Of a DNA stretch of 64,000 nt, positions 53,301 through 62,700 are shown piece after piece; positions within the stretch are counted from its first letter, which is position 1, and every line of letters starts with the position of its first letter. The notes under the pieces were generated by a model, which had not been told where the DNA came from, ran no database searches, and saw nothing but the letters and a program-made list of their open reading frames with translations. Source of the stretch: Manis javanica. Its lineage: Eukaryota; Chordata; Mammalia; Pholidota; Manidae. A program made the position numbers and the translations under genes. Location: the NCBI RefSeq assembly GCF_040802235.1, contig NC_133174.1:138437213-138501212 (forward strand). The letters are read 5' to 3'.

Positions 53301-56300
53301 ATTTTAAATCATACATAGGCTCCATTCAATGGGGTCTGGAGTTCTAAAGCCCATTCCAGGACCAGCACATAAAACCTAGAGACCTAAAATGATTGGCAAA
53401 ATCTGGCCTCTGGCCTGAAAGAAAAGTTCACCATCTATCTTGGCATTCGATTGGAAAAAAATGTCATTTACTGGAACTCAAAACCCAGATCTGTGTCATG
53501 TAGATTTGGTGTCCAAATTTACAGTTTTTAAGGTTTAAGGAAGTGTAAGCCAAGAAATTAACATATTCACTGATCTGGGGCTATTAAGACATCTTAGGCA
53601 GGGGATTCTGGGAAAAAGATGGCAGTGTAAGAAGCAATGCAGAAACCTCCTCCCCAAATCACATAAAACATGAAAATACAGCAAATACAACTAATCCTGA
53701 AAATTACCTGAAGACTGCAGAACATTCTGCCTACATCTGGGAAAAAGAGAAGACGTCACAGAAAAGGGTAAAGAGGAAAAGCCAAGATCCAGCAGGAACC
53801 AAGCCCTCCCCCAACCGCAACCCACAGGTGGGAGGAAGAGAAGTGGAGCAGGGAGAGAGTAGAAGCCTAGGACCGCTGATCACCTGGCTCTGGAGATCTG
53901 CTCCTGGAACACAAACCAATGTTTCATGGTACTCTGGAGATTAGTGGGGCTGGAGAGCAAAGGTGGGTGGAGTACTTGGAAAGGCTGAGATTCCAGCCAC
54001 TTGTGGAGAACAGGCACCAGTCCTGGAGGGAGGGCGGCTCTGCCCATGGCAGCTCCAGTGGCACACCCCGAGTGGTCTCCCTGCTTATGCAATCAGCTGA
54101 TGACCCACACAGCTCACCTGAAATCAGACCACTACAAGCAAGACAGAAAGGTGCCACACCCACTGCACACCAACAGCTGGGGCTCCCACACAGGAAACTG
54201 AGCTTCTTGGCACTAGAGAGCCCCTCCTACACAAAGATATTATTCCATATGAAACACACACAAAAATGAAGAGGCAGAGGAATTTGGTCCAAACAAAACT
54301 ACAAGAAAAAACATCAGAAAGAGGGCTTAGTGAAACGGAAATCACCAATCTTCTTGATAAAGGTTTCAAAATAAAGTCATAAACATTCTCATGGATTTTC
54401 AGAAAAGTATTCAAGGTCTCAGGGAGTACTTCAAAAAGAGATAGAAATTCTGAAAAAGAGCCACTCAGAGCTGAAGAATACAGTACCTGAATGTGGTACA
54501 TATACACCATGGAATACTATTCAGCCATAAGAAGAAAACAAATCCTACCATTTGCAACAACATGGATGGAGCTGGAGGGTATTATGCTCAGTGAGATAAG
54601 CCAGGTAGAGAAAGACAGGCACCAAATGACTTCACTCATTTGTGGAGTATAAGAGCAAAGAAAAACTGAAGGAACAAAATAGCAGCAGACTCACAGAGAC
54701 CAAGAAGGGTGAATGGTTACCAAAGGGGAGGGGTTCAGGAGGGTAGGTGGGGGGGAGGGAGAAGGGGATTAGGGGGCATTATAATTTGCAATCACAATAT
54801 AGGTAGATCACAGGATGGCAGTACAGCACGGAGAAGACAAGTAATGACTCTGTAGCATCTTACTACATTGATAGACACTGACTGCGATGGGGTGGGTGCA
54901 GACCTGATAATATGGGTGAATATTGACACTACTGTGCTGCTTATGTGAAACCATCATAAGATTGTATATCAATGACATTTTAATCAAAAAGAAAATCTAC
55001 GGTTTAAATCGGAGGTAAGTAGCCCAGCAAATATGGGAAAAGATACTCAAGCTTACTAATAAGGGAAGAATGAAAAATGTACACACCAATGAGATAGTAC
55101 TGTTCACCCATCAGAATGGCAGCAATTAGAAGTGTGAATATCACCAAATATTGGAGAGCATGGAGGAAACAAAAATGTTGAGAGGAATGTAAACTCGTGA
55201 AACCATTCTGAACAACAGTGGCCTTCAGCTGTGGGTGCTGCCCTGTGCCTGAGCACGCCCACCACCGGGGGGTGGGGAGAGATACCGCAGAGGCTAACCT
55301 GTAGGGAGATCGGTGTCTAAGGTGACATGTACTACACATGTCATAGTGTTGTTTGTGACAGGAGGGAGCTGGAGACAGCCTAGGTGCTCATCATATGGGA
55401 AATGAACAAGTAAAATTTGAGAAATATACAACATTGAAAACTTTGTAATAGTTCAAAAAAGCCATGAACTCTAGATATACATACTGTAACATGATGAGAC
55501 CTTAAAACCATATTACTGGCTGAAAAGAGTAAGAAACAGAATAAGATCTAGGGCACACTGCCACTTTTCCCAATTATAAATACATACATAAAACCAGACT
55601 CCATCTCTTATAAGAATATACATTAAAGGTGGTGGCTGACAGTGGGCTGCCTGTGGGTGGGAAGGGGCAGAGAGAACAAAAGGAAAACCAAGAGCGGGGC
55701 CTTGACCTGTGTTCATCACATGCCGGCAACTAAGAGTATAACTCAGTTCTTTGTGGCTGAGGCATAAAAATATAATAAAGGAATGAATTAATGAATAAAT
55801 AGTGAAAATGAGCTCACACAATGGTTGATGGATTTATCATGTGTCTTGGAAACTAAACACCAGATTCCTTTTAGAAAAAAATGACATACATACACAAATT
55901 ACACACCCGCATCTCACACCTATGTGCTCCGTATGAAAGCGGGGGCGCAGTTTCTTTTGCAGAGTGACCTGTCCCTCCGTGGGATAAGATGCAAGACTGA
56001 AAGTCACCCGAAGTCACAGCAATTATTTTTCAGTAATGTCTGCCTCACATTTTGGTGGTGACCAGGGCGACAAGGGTGGCTGGAATGAAGGGAAGATAGG
56101 ACACATTGTGCCTCAGAGTTCTGAAGACTGTCGACGGGCTGACAAACAGTACGCTTAGGGGGCGGGAGGCATCTTGCTGCGTAGGTGGCCTGCCCTCCTG
56201 TCTGATTGTCACTCGTGTATCTCTGTGTACCCTAGCACCTCTGGTGCTGCTCAGCAGCTTCTTCCCCACCTGTGAGAAGGCTCAGTCGTGCACCACTTAT

Positions 56301-59300
56301 CTGCCCTTGGAGGATCGGTTTTATCTCGTGGGATTTATCTCCGTCCTTAGGACTGAGACCCTGAGGGTGAGTATGCTGTGGGTGTGCCTCTGCTCCTGTG
56401 CTGATGCAGGTGTCCTTTGAAGGGTCAGGTCCCCTTTGGTCCCTCAGTGACTGGACAGCATTGCTAAAGCCCCCAGTGTGTACACAGGGCTGTGCTCAGA
56501 CCCTCAAATGAGGGAAGATCAGCCCCTGTGTTGCAGAAGGTGAGCTTCTGGGTGGCACTCTGGCCACATGGGAAAGAGATGCCCAGTCATTTACTAGTGG
56601 TTTTGATGTAACAAAAGAGAGGCCTGTAGGAGATGGGGGCTTGGCCATATTCAGAGAAGTGACCGTATTAGCAGGTGGGTCAAGAAGGCTTGTGTCGTGA
56701 GCTGAGTTCTGAGGCAGCTTCCCCAGCCCTCATGGCTCACCTAGGATTCTCCTGATATGGCATCCACACATACTGTGTCTAAAAAGAAAATCAATCTTCA
56801 GAATTTATTGGCCAGATTCAGGCTCAATGAATTTATTCACTAAGTAACAGATTTAGTAAGCATCTCCTATGTGCCAAGCACTGTCCCAGGTGGTGGGGAA
56901 TTATTAGGGGGAATAGATAATGTACAAGTAATAGTGACAAGTATTATGGAGATGATAAAACAGAATCATGTGCCAATGACTGGCGGGGGTAGGGAGTTCA
57001 GAGCAATCAGGGAAGGTTTCTCTCTGATGACCTGTCTTTTGAACAGAGACCTCCCCCCCCCAGTGATGATAAAGTGATAACCCAGTAAAGAAGGAAAGCA
57101 ATGCAGGTAGGGGCTCAGCAGCTATAGAAGTCTAAGGTTGTAAATAGCTTGGAGAGTCCCAGGGAACAAAGTGTGGCTGGAATAAAGTGCCAGATGGAAG
57201 GAAGTAGAAAGTAAGGTACAAGGGTCAGGCAGGGACCAGATCACATAGAACTCTGAGAGGCATGCTGCTGGACTTGGGTGTTGCTCCCAGTGCAGCAAAA
57301 AGCAGGAGGACGATGAAATCAAGGCTCAGGCTGGCTGCTGAGGGGGATGGAGCAGAGGAGGACCAAGGAGAGAGGAGATGGAGCAAGAGGAGTGATGTGG
57401 ACAGACAGTTCTCCAAAGAAGAAATTCAGGTGGCCAACAGGCACATGAAAAGATGCTCCACATCACTTGTTATCAGAGAAATGCAAATTAAAACCACAAT
57501 GAGATATCACCTCACACCAGTAAGGATGGCTACCATCCAAAAGACAAACAACAACAAATGTTGGCGAGGTTGTGGAGAAAGGGGAACCCTCCTACACTGC
57601 TGGTGGGAGTGTAAATTAGTTCAACCATTGTGGAAAGCAGTATGGAGGTTCCTCAAAAAGCTCAAAATAGAAATACTATTTGACCCAGGAATTCCACTTC
57701 TAGGAATTTACCCTAAGAATGCAGGAGCCCAGTTTGAAAAAGACAGATACACCCCTATGTTTATCACAGCACTATTTACAATAGCCAAGACATGGAAACA
57801 ACCTAAGTGTCCATCAGTAGATGAGTGGATAAAGAAGAGGTGGTACATATACACAATGGAATATTATTCAGCCATAAGAAGAAAACAAATCCTACCATTT
57901 GCAACAACATGGATAGAGCTAGAGGGTATTATATATGGAGCTCATAATAACATATATGGAGCTCAGTGAAATAAGTCAGGCAGAGAAAGACAAGTATCAA
58001 ATGATTTCACTCATTGTGGAGTGTAAAAACAAAGCAAAAACTGAAGGAACAGAACAGCAGCAGACTCACAGAACCCAAGAATGGACTAACAGTTGCCAAA
58101 GGGAAAGGGACTGGGGAGGGTGGGTGGGAAGGGAGGGATAAGGGGAATAAGGGGCATTACGATTAGCACACATAATGTTGGGGAGACATGGGGTAGGCAG
58201 TGTAACTCAGAGAAGACAAGTAGTGACTCTATAGCATCTTATTATGCTGATGGACAGTGACTGTAATGGGGTATGTGGGGGGGGCTTGGTAATGGGGGGA
58301 ATCTAATAACTGCAATGTTATTCATATGATTGTATATTAATGATACCAAAATAAAAAAAAAGAGGAGCAATGTGGGAGATGATAGGGCTTGGGTTTGCAT
58401 GGTAGGAATGGAGACAGGTGTACAGAGCTGTGTTATATTTTGGAGATAGAGCCCGAAGTCCTTGTTGATGCATTGCAAGTAGGTGGGAGAAGAGAGAGAA
58501 GTGAGAGAAGTGACTTACAGATAACTCAGCTTTTAAGCCTGGAAGCTCAGTGAATGGAAGTGCCACTAACTGACTTGAGCAAGACTGGAACTGTGTGGAC
58601 TGGGCATGTGGCAGGGTTCCGGAGCCATGCTGATACTGTGATGACATTGTGACATATAACACATTCAACCACCTTAGGAGAGATGCCTCTGGAGCCAGAT
58701 CATCTGGGTTCCATCCTTTCATTAATAGCTTCAGGACCTCATCCAAGTTACTTAGATCTTTTAGACACAGTTTCTTTTTCTACAAAGGGTGATAATAGTA
58801 TCTCCTTGTAGGGTTGTTGTGAAGCATCAACAAGACAGCACCTCCTATATAGTAAGCCCTCAGTCAGTGTGAGTTCTTATATCCATCATGATCATTGTTT
58901 ACTGTTATCATTAGGGTCCGGAAGGGCCAAAAGACGTGCTTTGCTTTTGTCTCTGGTTTAAAATGTGGGCTTTAATCGCCTTTCAGAAACTGTGAAGGAA
59001 TCCTGTGCATTCAGCTTTAGAGGAGTGATAAATAACATTTTTAAAAACTGAAGATGGTGAGAAAAGCGGTTGAGAGAAAAGCAATTGAAGGAAGTTGCTT
59101 GGTCTGTTTACCACATTCATTATCCTTCGCTGGCAGCATTCTGGGGTGTGAGCTCTCATGTCTGCCATGAGATGCAGCCATCCCATCTTGGGGAGCACCC
59201 CCAAAATCTACCTCCTCCTCTGAGAAAGAGAAAAAAAATCTCAGTAGCACACCACCCTCCCCAACCCTAATCCCCCCTGTGGCACAAAGATCTCTATTTG

Positions 59301-59754
59301 TGATCTATTCCAGTTTTTCTCTGGGTTTCTAGGATATTTGTTCCATATTAGTGGTCATTATGGAGAATAAACCTTGTAAGAACAGAGGGCTTTGGGGAAG
59401 GTCTCTCCCAGTGGCTGGGTACACGGTGAGCAGGGCAGTGAGCTCGGAGTTCGGCTTTGGAAAGGGTCTGCCTTGGTACTGGATCTACCAGCTGTCTTGG
59501 ACCAAATCCTTGTCTCTGTGGTCCTCAGTTTTCGTGTCTATACAATTGAGGGTCTTTCATACATTTATATGCAGAGTAGTTGTGACATTGGATATGAGAT
59601 TGCCTCCAAATTTATTATGCGCTATGCAAATGTGTACATTTTAAGTCTCTAAAATGCCAGTTTTTCTGCAGGAACTTTTCACTGTAAAGGAAGCCAGTGA
59701 AGATGTTCTGCTGGTAAAAGATACAGAGGAGGAACATCAATCTATGGACAGCAG
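38327..59754 (+). CDS. PASD1: PASD1-like gene (CLOCK paralogue), 8 exons, 3' end beyond the window
   Basis: Joining 38351-38382, 39330-39481, 42760-42848, 44982-45071, 52252-52375, 52798-52911, 56236-56366 and 59672-59754 gives 271 codons without a stop, and every junction is GT-AG with compatible phase. Order in the protein: charged leader (1-11), bHLH-like relic (about 15-50), linker with DWIPQF (74-79), PAS core (about 92-200) with [19 protein letters not shown] and TYEYVKF, then a CLOCK-like tail (202-271). Known of the family: human PASD1 is an X-linked cancer/testis antigen, a nuclear protein reported to inhibit CLOCK-BMAL1 transcription. The closest match I recognise is human PASD1 (shared DGFMI.L.TDGVII and [11 protein letters not shown]), with CLOCK/NPAS2 next. 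The C-terminal half is not in the window. The frame is intact, so I treat it as a functional gene, not a pseudogene. The name is from memory, not from a search. Confidence 0.9.
39330..39481 (+). CDS. PASD1: PASD1 exon encoding bHLH-like relic
   Basis: The acceptor is CAACTAG|G and the donor is GAAG|GTTTGG, a weak donor, but the phase fits the next exon. It encodes residues 11-62. [16 protein letters not shown] (17-32) aligns with the CLOCK basic region and helix 1 (SEKKRRDQFNVLIKEL). The Glu and the first Arg of the E-box reading motif are kept and the second Arg is Asn. The loop and helix 2 part ([16 protein letters not shown]) no longer looks like a helix. From KR to the DW motif the spacing is 54 residues, the same as in CLOCK as I recall it. 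The human PASD1 protein, from memory, goes almost directly from its basic start to the linker and lacks this exon. Confidence 0.82.
39950..41370 (+). mobile_element. LINE-2 (ORF2 end and 3' UTR), sense, in intron
   Basis: CCCCTTCACAGCCAAACTGT, GTGCCCCAGGGTTCAGTCCT (the L2 reverse-transcriptase 'VPQGS' region), CATCAGCAAATCCTTGTG, TACACCCTACATGATCTGGC and a 3' end running to 41370 follow LINE-2 in order. It is broken by many stops and a poly-T run at about 40222. Confidence 0.88.
41371..42759. other. Intron sequence, nothing recognised
   Basis: No exon or repeat that I can support. Confidence 0.4.
42760..42848 (+). CDS. PASD1: PASD1 exon, linker before PAS
   Basis: The acceptor AAAAAG|G follows a pyrimidine tract and the donor is CAA|GTAAGA. 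It encodes residues 62-91, starting [18 protein letters not shown] and ending SMTLQ. Human PASD1 has KVNPKSS...NWIPSF...VTLQ at this place and CLOCK has QDWKPTF...LMLE, so the identity is firm. The Trp and Phe anchor the linker that packs on PAS-A in the CLOCK family. Confidence 0.93.
43320..43505 (+). mobile_element. MIR SINE in intron
   Basis: TTGAGTCAGACGTATAGAGA, GAGCCTTGATTTCTTTCTTG, GTAAAATGGATAAAAAA and GTGAGAATAAAGTGAAC follow MIR in order. Confidence 0.75.
43506..44460 (-). mobile_element. Possible old L1-related antisense sequence
   Basis: The T-rich block at 43560-43930 (CCAGTTCACAAACTATCTTT, TTCCTTCATCATATTTTCAT) resembles the one at 36820-37140 and reads like antisense old L1. 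Weak assignment. Confidence 0.35.
44982..45071 (+). CDS. PASD1: PASD1 exon, start of PAS domain
   Basis: The acceptor is TTCATTAG and the donor is CCA|GTAAGT. Exactly 30 codons (residues 92-121) encode [15 protein letters not shown] and [11 protein letters not shown]. This is the first beta strands and helices of a PAS-A domain. It is nearly the same as human PASD1 ([27 protein letters not shown]) and is clearly related to CLOCK (ALDGFFLAIMTDGSI, TSLLEHLP). Confidence 0.96.
45275..45312 (+). repeat. Imperfect (TG)n microsatellite
   Basis: Interrupted TG run within CACTGTGTGTGTGGTTGTGA and the following GTGTGTGTATGTGTGG. Confidence 0.8.
45313..46645. other. Intron sequence, nothing recognised
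   Basis: No exon or repeat that I can support. Confidence 0.4.
46648..46676 (+). repeat. Imperfect (CA)n microsatellite
   Basis: ACACACACATACACACACAT followed by ACACAC. Confidence 0.8.
47115..47212 (+). mobile_element. MIR SINE in intron
   Basis: TTTGGAGTCAGATAATCTGG, GCTCTGTCACTCAGTAAC and CACCTGTAAAGGGGG follow MIR. Confidence 0.7.
47215..47800 (-). mobile_element. LINE-2 fragment, antisense
   Basis: CAACAGAGACCCGAATGAAG, AAGCAGGAGTGTGCTTGGTG, GGCGATGAGGTCAGAGC, ATCAGGATCACTTGGCTAAT and TTGCTGATGGATTGGATGAG follow the LINE-2 reverse complement in order. Confidence 0.8.
47801..49110. other. Intron sequence, nothing recognised
   Basis: No exon or repeat that I can support. Confidence 0.4.
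49120..49355 (+). mobile_element. MIR SINE in intron
   Basis: AAGGAACACTAGACACGGAA, TTAGTTTCCCTGTGAATAAA, GTATTAAGTGAGCTAATTCA and TAGCACAGTATCTGGCATGG give a nearly complete MIR. Confidence 0.8.
49875..52192 (-). mobile_element. Long LINE-2, antisense, ending near exon 5
   Basis: It starts with the L2 terminus in reverse (TTCATTCATTCAACTAATAT, TTTATTGAGCTCACC). It continues through GAGACTTGAATGAAGG, TGGATCACTCTAGCTGCTCT, ACCAGTTAAGGCTATTGCAG and GGCTTAGACCAAGAG into the ORF2-complement part (TGCATCAAATGTTGACATGT, CAGATAAGATGAGGG). About 2.3 kb in all, long for this old family. The right limit is uncertain; the part beyond about 51300 is weaker. Confidence 0.78.
52252..52375 (+). CDS. PASD1: PASD1 exon, PAS domain middle
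   Basis: The acceptor is a strong pyrimidine tract ending CTCAAG and the donor is AATG|GTAAGT. It encodes residues 122-162 plus one base. [23 protein letters not shown] matches human PASD1 EIVGKKLLSLLP.EEKDEVYQK in register. The stretch after it ([12 protein letters not shown]) is longer than in human and matches CLOCK in length. The exon starts about 60 bp after the end of a long antisense L2 element. Confidence 0.95.
52798..52911 (+). CDS. PASD1: PASD1 exon, PAS domain end
   Basis: The acceptor is TTTTTTTAG and the donor is AAGG|GTAAGC. It encodes residues 163-200 plus one base. [17 protein letters not shown] and TYEYVKF are the last PAS beta strands. CLOCK has LEFCCHMLRG and TYEYVKF, and human PASD1 has IEFCCHLKRGNV and AYENVKF. 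This copy therefore keeps the ancestral TYEYVKF where human has changed. Confidence 0.95.
53085..53584 (+). mobile_element. Possible old L1 5' region
   Basis: GCAACATAGTGGACTGAGC, followed by GAAAATTATTGTTGAAAAAT, resembles the start of an older L1 5' UTR. Weak. Confidence 0.35.
53585..54998 (+). mobile_element. LINE-1 with large internal deletion
   Basis: 53585-54268 is an L1 5' UTR (GGAAAAAGATGGCAGTGTAA, GGAGATCTGCTCCTGGAACA). ORF1 starts at 54269 with ATGAAGAGGCAGAGGAAT. At about 54486 the ORF1 sequence jumps to the last part of ORF2 (AATGTGGTACATATACACCA, GGAATACTATTCAGCCATAA), and the 3' UTR follows to about 54998. Some 4 kb of ORF1/ORF2 are missing. No second poly(A) tail or target duplication is visible at the junction. 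Confidence 0.85.
55010..55830 (+). mobile_element. Old L1 ORF2 end and 3' UTR
   Basis: CACACCAATGAGATAGTACT, CATCAGAATGGCAGCAATTA, ATATTGGAGAGCATGGAGG and ATTATAAATACATACATAAA fit an older, decayed L1 3' part in sense orientation. Confidence 0.65.
56236..56366 (+). CDS. PASD1: PASD1 exon after PAS domain
   Basis: The acceptor is TACCCTAG and the donor is AGG|GTGAGT. It encodes residues 201-244 and ends in phase 0. [20 protein letters not shown] parallels human PASD1 VPQEDRLYLVGNVCILRTQ and CLOCK SYEDRVCFVATVRLATPQ. The first part ([20 protein letters not shown]) is the fast-evolving insert of the family. Confidence 0.93.
56845..57330 (-). mobile_element. LINE-2 3' end, antisense, interrupted by L1
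   Basis: CTATGTGCCAAGCACTGTCC, AATCAGGGAAGGTTTCTCTC, TTGAACAGAGACC, and GCAGGGACCAGATCACATAG follow the LINE-2 reverse complement. The L1 at 57401 inserted just beyond it; L2-like sequence may continue after 58376 (TTGGAGATAGAGCCCGAAGT, TTGTTGATGCATTG). Confidence 0.7.
57385..57400 (+). repeat. Target-site duplication, left of L1
   Basis: AAGAGGAGTGATGTGG; pairs with 58360-58375. Confidence 0.85.
57401..58359 (+). mobile_element. 5'-truncated LINE-1 with target-site duplication
   Basis: It begins within the ORF2 C-terminal region ([20 protein letters not shown]) and is open from there to 57969. It ends in CCAAAATAAAAAAA. The flanks AAGAGGAGTGATGTGG (57385-57400) and AAGAGGAGCAATGTGG (58360-58375) are a 16-bp target duplication with two differences. 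A 21-bp local duplication of ATATATGGAGCTCA (57931 and 57952) is an insertion relative to the other copies. Confidence 0.92.
58360..58375 (+). repeat. Target-site duplication, right of L1
   Basis: AAGAGGAGCAATGTGG; pairs with 57385-57400 with two substitutions. Confidence 0.85.
58665..58915 (+). mobile_element. MIR SINE in intron
   Basis: CTCTGGAGCCAGATCATCTG, GGGTGATAATAGTATCTCC, TTGTAGGGTTGTTGTGAAGC and TATAGTAAGCCCTCAGTCAG give a nearly complete MIR. Confidence 0.88.
59440..59600 (+). mobile_element. Possible MIR SINE in intron
   Basis: TACTGGATCTACCAGCTGTC, TTGGACCAAATCCTTGTC and GGTCCTCAGTTTTCGTGTCT resemble the MIR core. It ends about 70 bp before exon 8. Confidence 0.5.
59672..59754 (+). 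CDS. PASD1: PASD1 exon, last one in the window
   Basis: The acceptor is TTTTTCTGCAG and the donor is GCAG|GTGAGC. It encodes residues 245-271 plus two bases: [17 protein letters not shown] then EEEHQSMDS. The start matches CLOCK EMCTVEEPNEE and, more loosely, human PASD1 QLYTSKAVSDEAVL. I found no continuing exon between 59755 and 64000, so the next exon should lie further right. Confidence 0.88.
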
Positions 59755-62700
59755 GTGAGCGGGGAGTGGTGACTTAGGTAATGCAGACTGAGAATGCATG
59801 GTTACTAAACAGAGCTGCAACACGAGAAATAACATAGGCAAACTTTTCTCCTTCAAAATGAAAAACAACTGGATTCAGAACAGCAATTTACCAGTTTGAA
59901 TTCCCTTTCCCAGGAACACTACTAATATACTACTAAAATACTAGTATAATTTGAATTTTTTTATCTGAAAATAGGTAGAAGTGATTGGTTTTTTGTTTTA
60001 AAAAAAGCAATAAATAGAGCAAACTTAACTGACACACACATTTAATGACTTTCAAATTAAGACAGTACATTTAAAAATAGTCCTGGATTATTTCATTGTC
60101 TTGAAACACTTTTCAATAGTGGAAGAACAAGTGTGCACTGTGGTGACTGTGTGATACAGGTGGCCCTCTTTTTGTGAATCTAGTCTGTTCTTCAAAATGT
60201 GTTAAATGTTTGGAGAATGGAAGCTAGTGTTCCATTATTTTGAGTGGGAAAAATAGAAATGCATTCCTAACCCACAGGAAAATGCTAATTTGCCAAATAC
60301 CACCAAAACCCCTTTATACTGCTATTTAACAATGCACCAAGGATTTCTGCAAAATGGAAATTATTTGAAGTACTATCTAGTTCTTTCATACTTGGTGAAC
60401 TCTTTACTGGAGATAAAGAGTTTGTATGTAGGAAGTCATAATACTAGACCCAGCACAGTGCAGAGTACTGAGAATGGACTACATTTTCCTTCTGCATCAT
60501 AGTGTACATGTACATGTCAATCAAAGGCAAACTAATACATTAAAGATGTGCACTGCATGCAAATAATGCTTAGCAAAATCAAATAAACACGGGAAGGTTT
60601 TGAGAGGTTCCTTATGGTTGAAGGCATGCTTGTGTGAGGCCTGGTGGTGAGGGGAGGGAGCTGGAGGCTGTGGGCGCTGTTATGATTTGGTAGTGGGAGG
60701 AGGTAAGGTAGGAAGAAGTGGTAAAGAAGTGAGTTAAACAGGAAATGTCTGAGGTTCATCTATGTCTGGATCTGAGGAACAGGGGAGAACCATCCCTTCC
60801 TGGCAGGACAGTTCAGAAGTATTTGGCTGGGAACCATTGGCTGAAGCCACACACAGAGCAGTGGGATGAAAAGCAGAACCCCCAGTGGCAGTCTCTTTGC
60901 ATTTCCTTTGCTTGGTGTCCCACAGCTCTTGCTAACGTGCGACAGCATTTGTAATTGTGGGGTGCATGTCACTGGTCTGCTCATTCCACAGTGCCACGGT
61001 CACACTCACTCGCAACAGCAAGATTTTGTTGTTGTTGTTTTGCAGAATCTTAAACTTCTTGCAAGTGTTCAGCATTGTATTTGTACGGGGCTCATAGGAC
61101 TTGGGGACATGTGCATGGCCAAGCTGAAGACTAACAGCCATTCAATTCTCTGAATGTGCTTTGGCATCGCTTCCAACTGATTTTGTCATGTGTGTGCCTG
61201 TTTAGGCTTCTTAGGCTTGCCCATTTCCTCAATTAGTTTCTTACTTTATCAGAAGACCTTTTACTAAATAATGCAGGGAAGAGGATAGCTATAAAACAAC
61301 GTGTTTAGGCAGTATGACCTCAAGACACTATTCTATCAGGAGGGTGTCTGAGATACAACAGCAGCAAACCACACCCTTTTCCTAGAAGCACACAACTTAA
61401 GCATGTTCTTGCATGCAATGTAAAACAGATTGACTTAGTAGTTTTGCGTAATGATTATGGAGTAAGCAGATCATTACAGCAAATATTCAGATAGTGAGAG
61501 TTCAGAGAGTGAGGAGACTTGCATTTTATTTTTAAGCAGAGTTTAATTGGATGAAAAATACTCTGACACAGAAATGAACCACCTAGTACATCTATGCCAC
61601 TGATCTTCCTAGAATATAAAAAAGTGTCTTCTTTAGGCTTCAAATAATAACCTTTCTAACACTGTAAGAAATTACCACTCCAATGCAGATGAAGGCACTA
61701 TGGTTTTAAATGTTCTCTACTTTCAGAGAATATTACTCAAGTTCCCTCAAAAATCAGGCAATGCATTATTTATCATGTAGACAGTAAGATGGGAAAATGA
61801 CACACAGGAAAGAACTGATGGATTTGATGGAGAAAATTCTGTTTAGTTCCAGCACCCTGACCCTCTCATATCCCTCCCCACCCTCCCACCCCATGCCCAT
61901 CATTCAGGCTCCGCCCCCTCAGCTCCCACGTGACGGGGTGTTGGTGGACCAGGCTCATCCACTCCCTTGAGGTCTGTAAGGGACCCATCAGCCTCATCCC
62001 TGTCTAGTATAGAGCCTGACACTGAGCAGGCAGAACTGAACATCTGCTCAGGGACTGACTGATCCTATCAAAATGGCAGTCCATTCCGTGTCATGAGACC
62101 TCTCAAACATAATGTGGCATTTCTTATACATCAGGGCAAACCAGTGTTGCCTCAATTTTGTTACAGACTTATTCCATGTCTTAAGGATATTTTTGAGTAA
62201 AAAGAAGGAAAAGAGACTGTGGCAAGTCAGGGTCATGGTTTCCAAGCACCCTGAGTGGGCATTGGTAATCCAGCTCCCATTCCACATCTGAGGGGTGGTT
62301 ACAAAAGTAATCAGACACCAAAGAAGTCATAGGGACCTAGAGTTCCCAGAATGCTTCTGGCCCTTTCCTTGGTAATTCTGCATGTTCTTCGACACAAAGA
62401 AACATCCTGCTGAGAGGTGTGAAGGTTCTGCCCTTGCTTGTGAAAGAGACACCAGGAGGGAGGTTTGAAGTGTTTAGAAGGAAGGGGCTGTTTCCACGAA
62501 GGGTGTCCTGTTCTTGCAGGATTCAGACATGAAGCTAAAGAACCCTTCATTTTAGGAAAGGGGCTCAATGGCTGAGTTGTTTTCCATGAAAGCTACAAAT
62601 GCACTGGAGTGGAAGGTCCTGCTTGTTTGGCCATTGAACATAGAAAGCAAGGCATTCTTGAGAGTTGGTGAAAGGCAGACCAAAAGCTGAGTTCTTCACA

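Noticed and set aside
61046-61142. Candidate ninth PASD1 exon after TTGTTTTGCAG
   Set aside because: In the phase required by exon 8 it meets a stop after about 16 codons and shows no PASD1 or CLOCK similarity.
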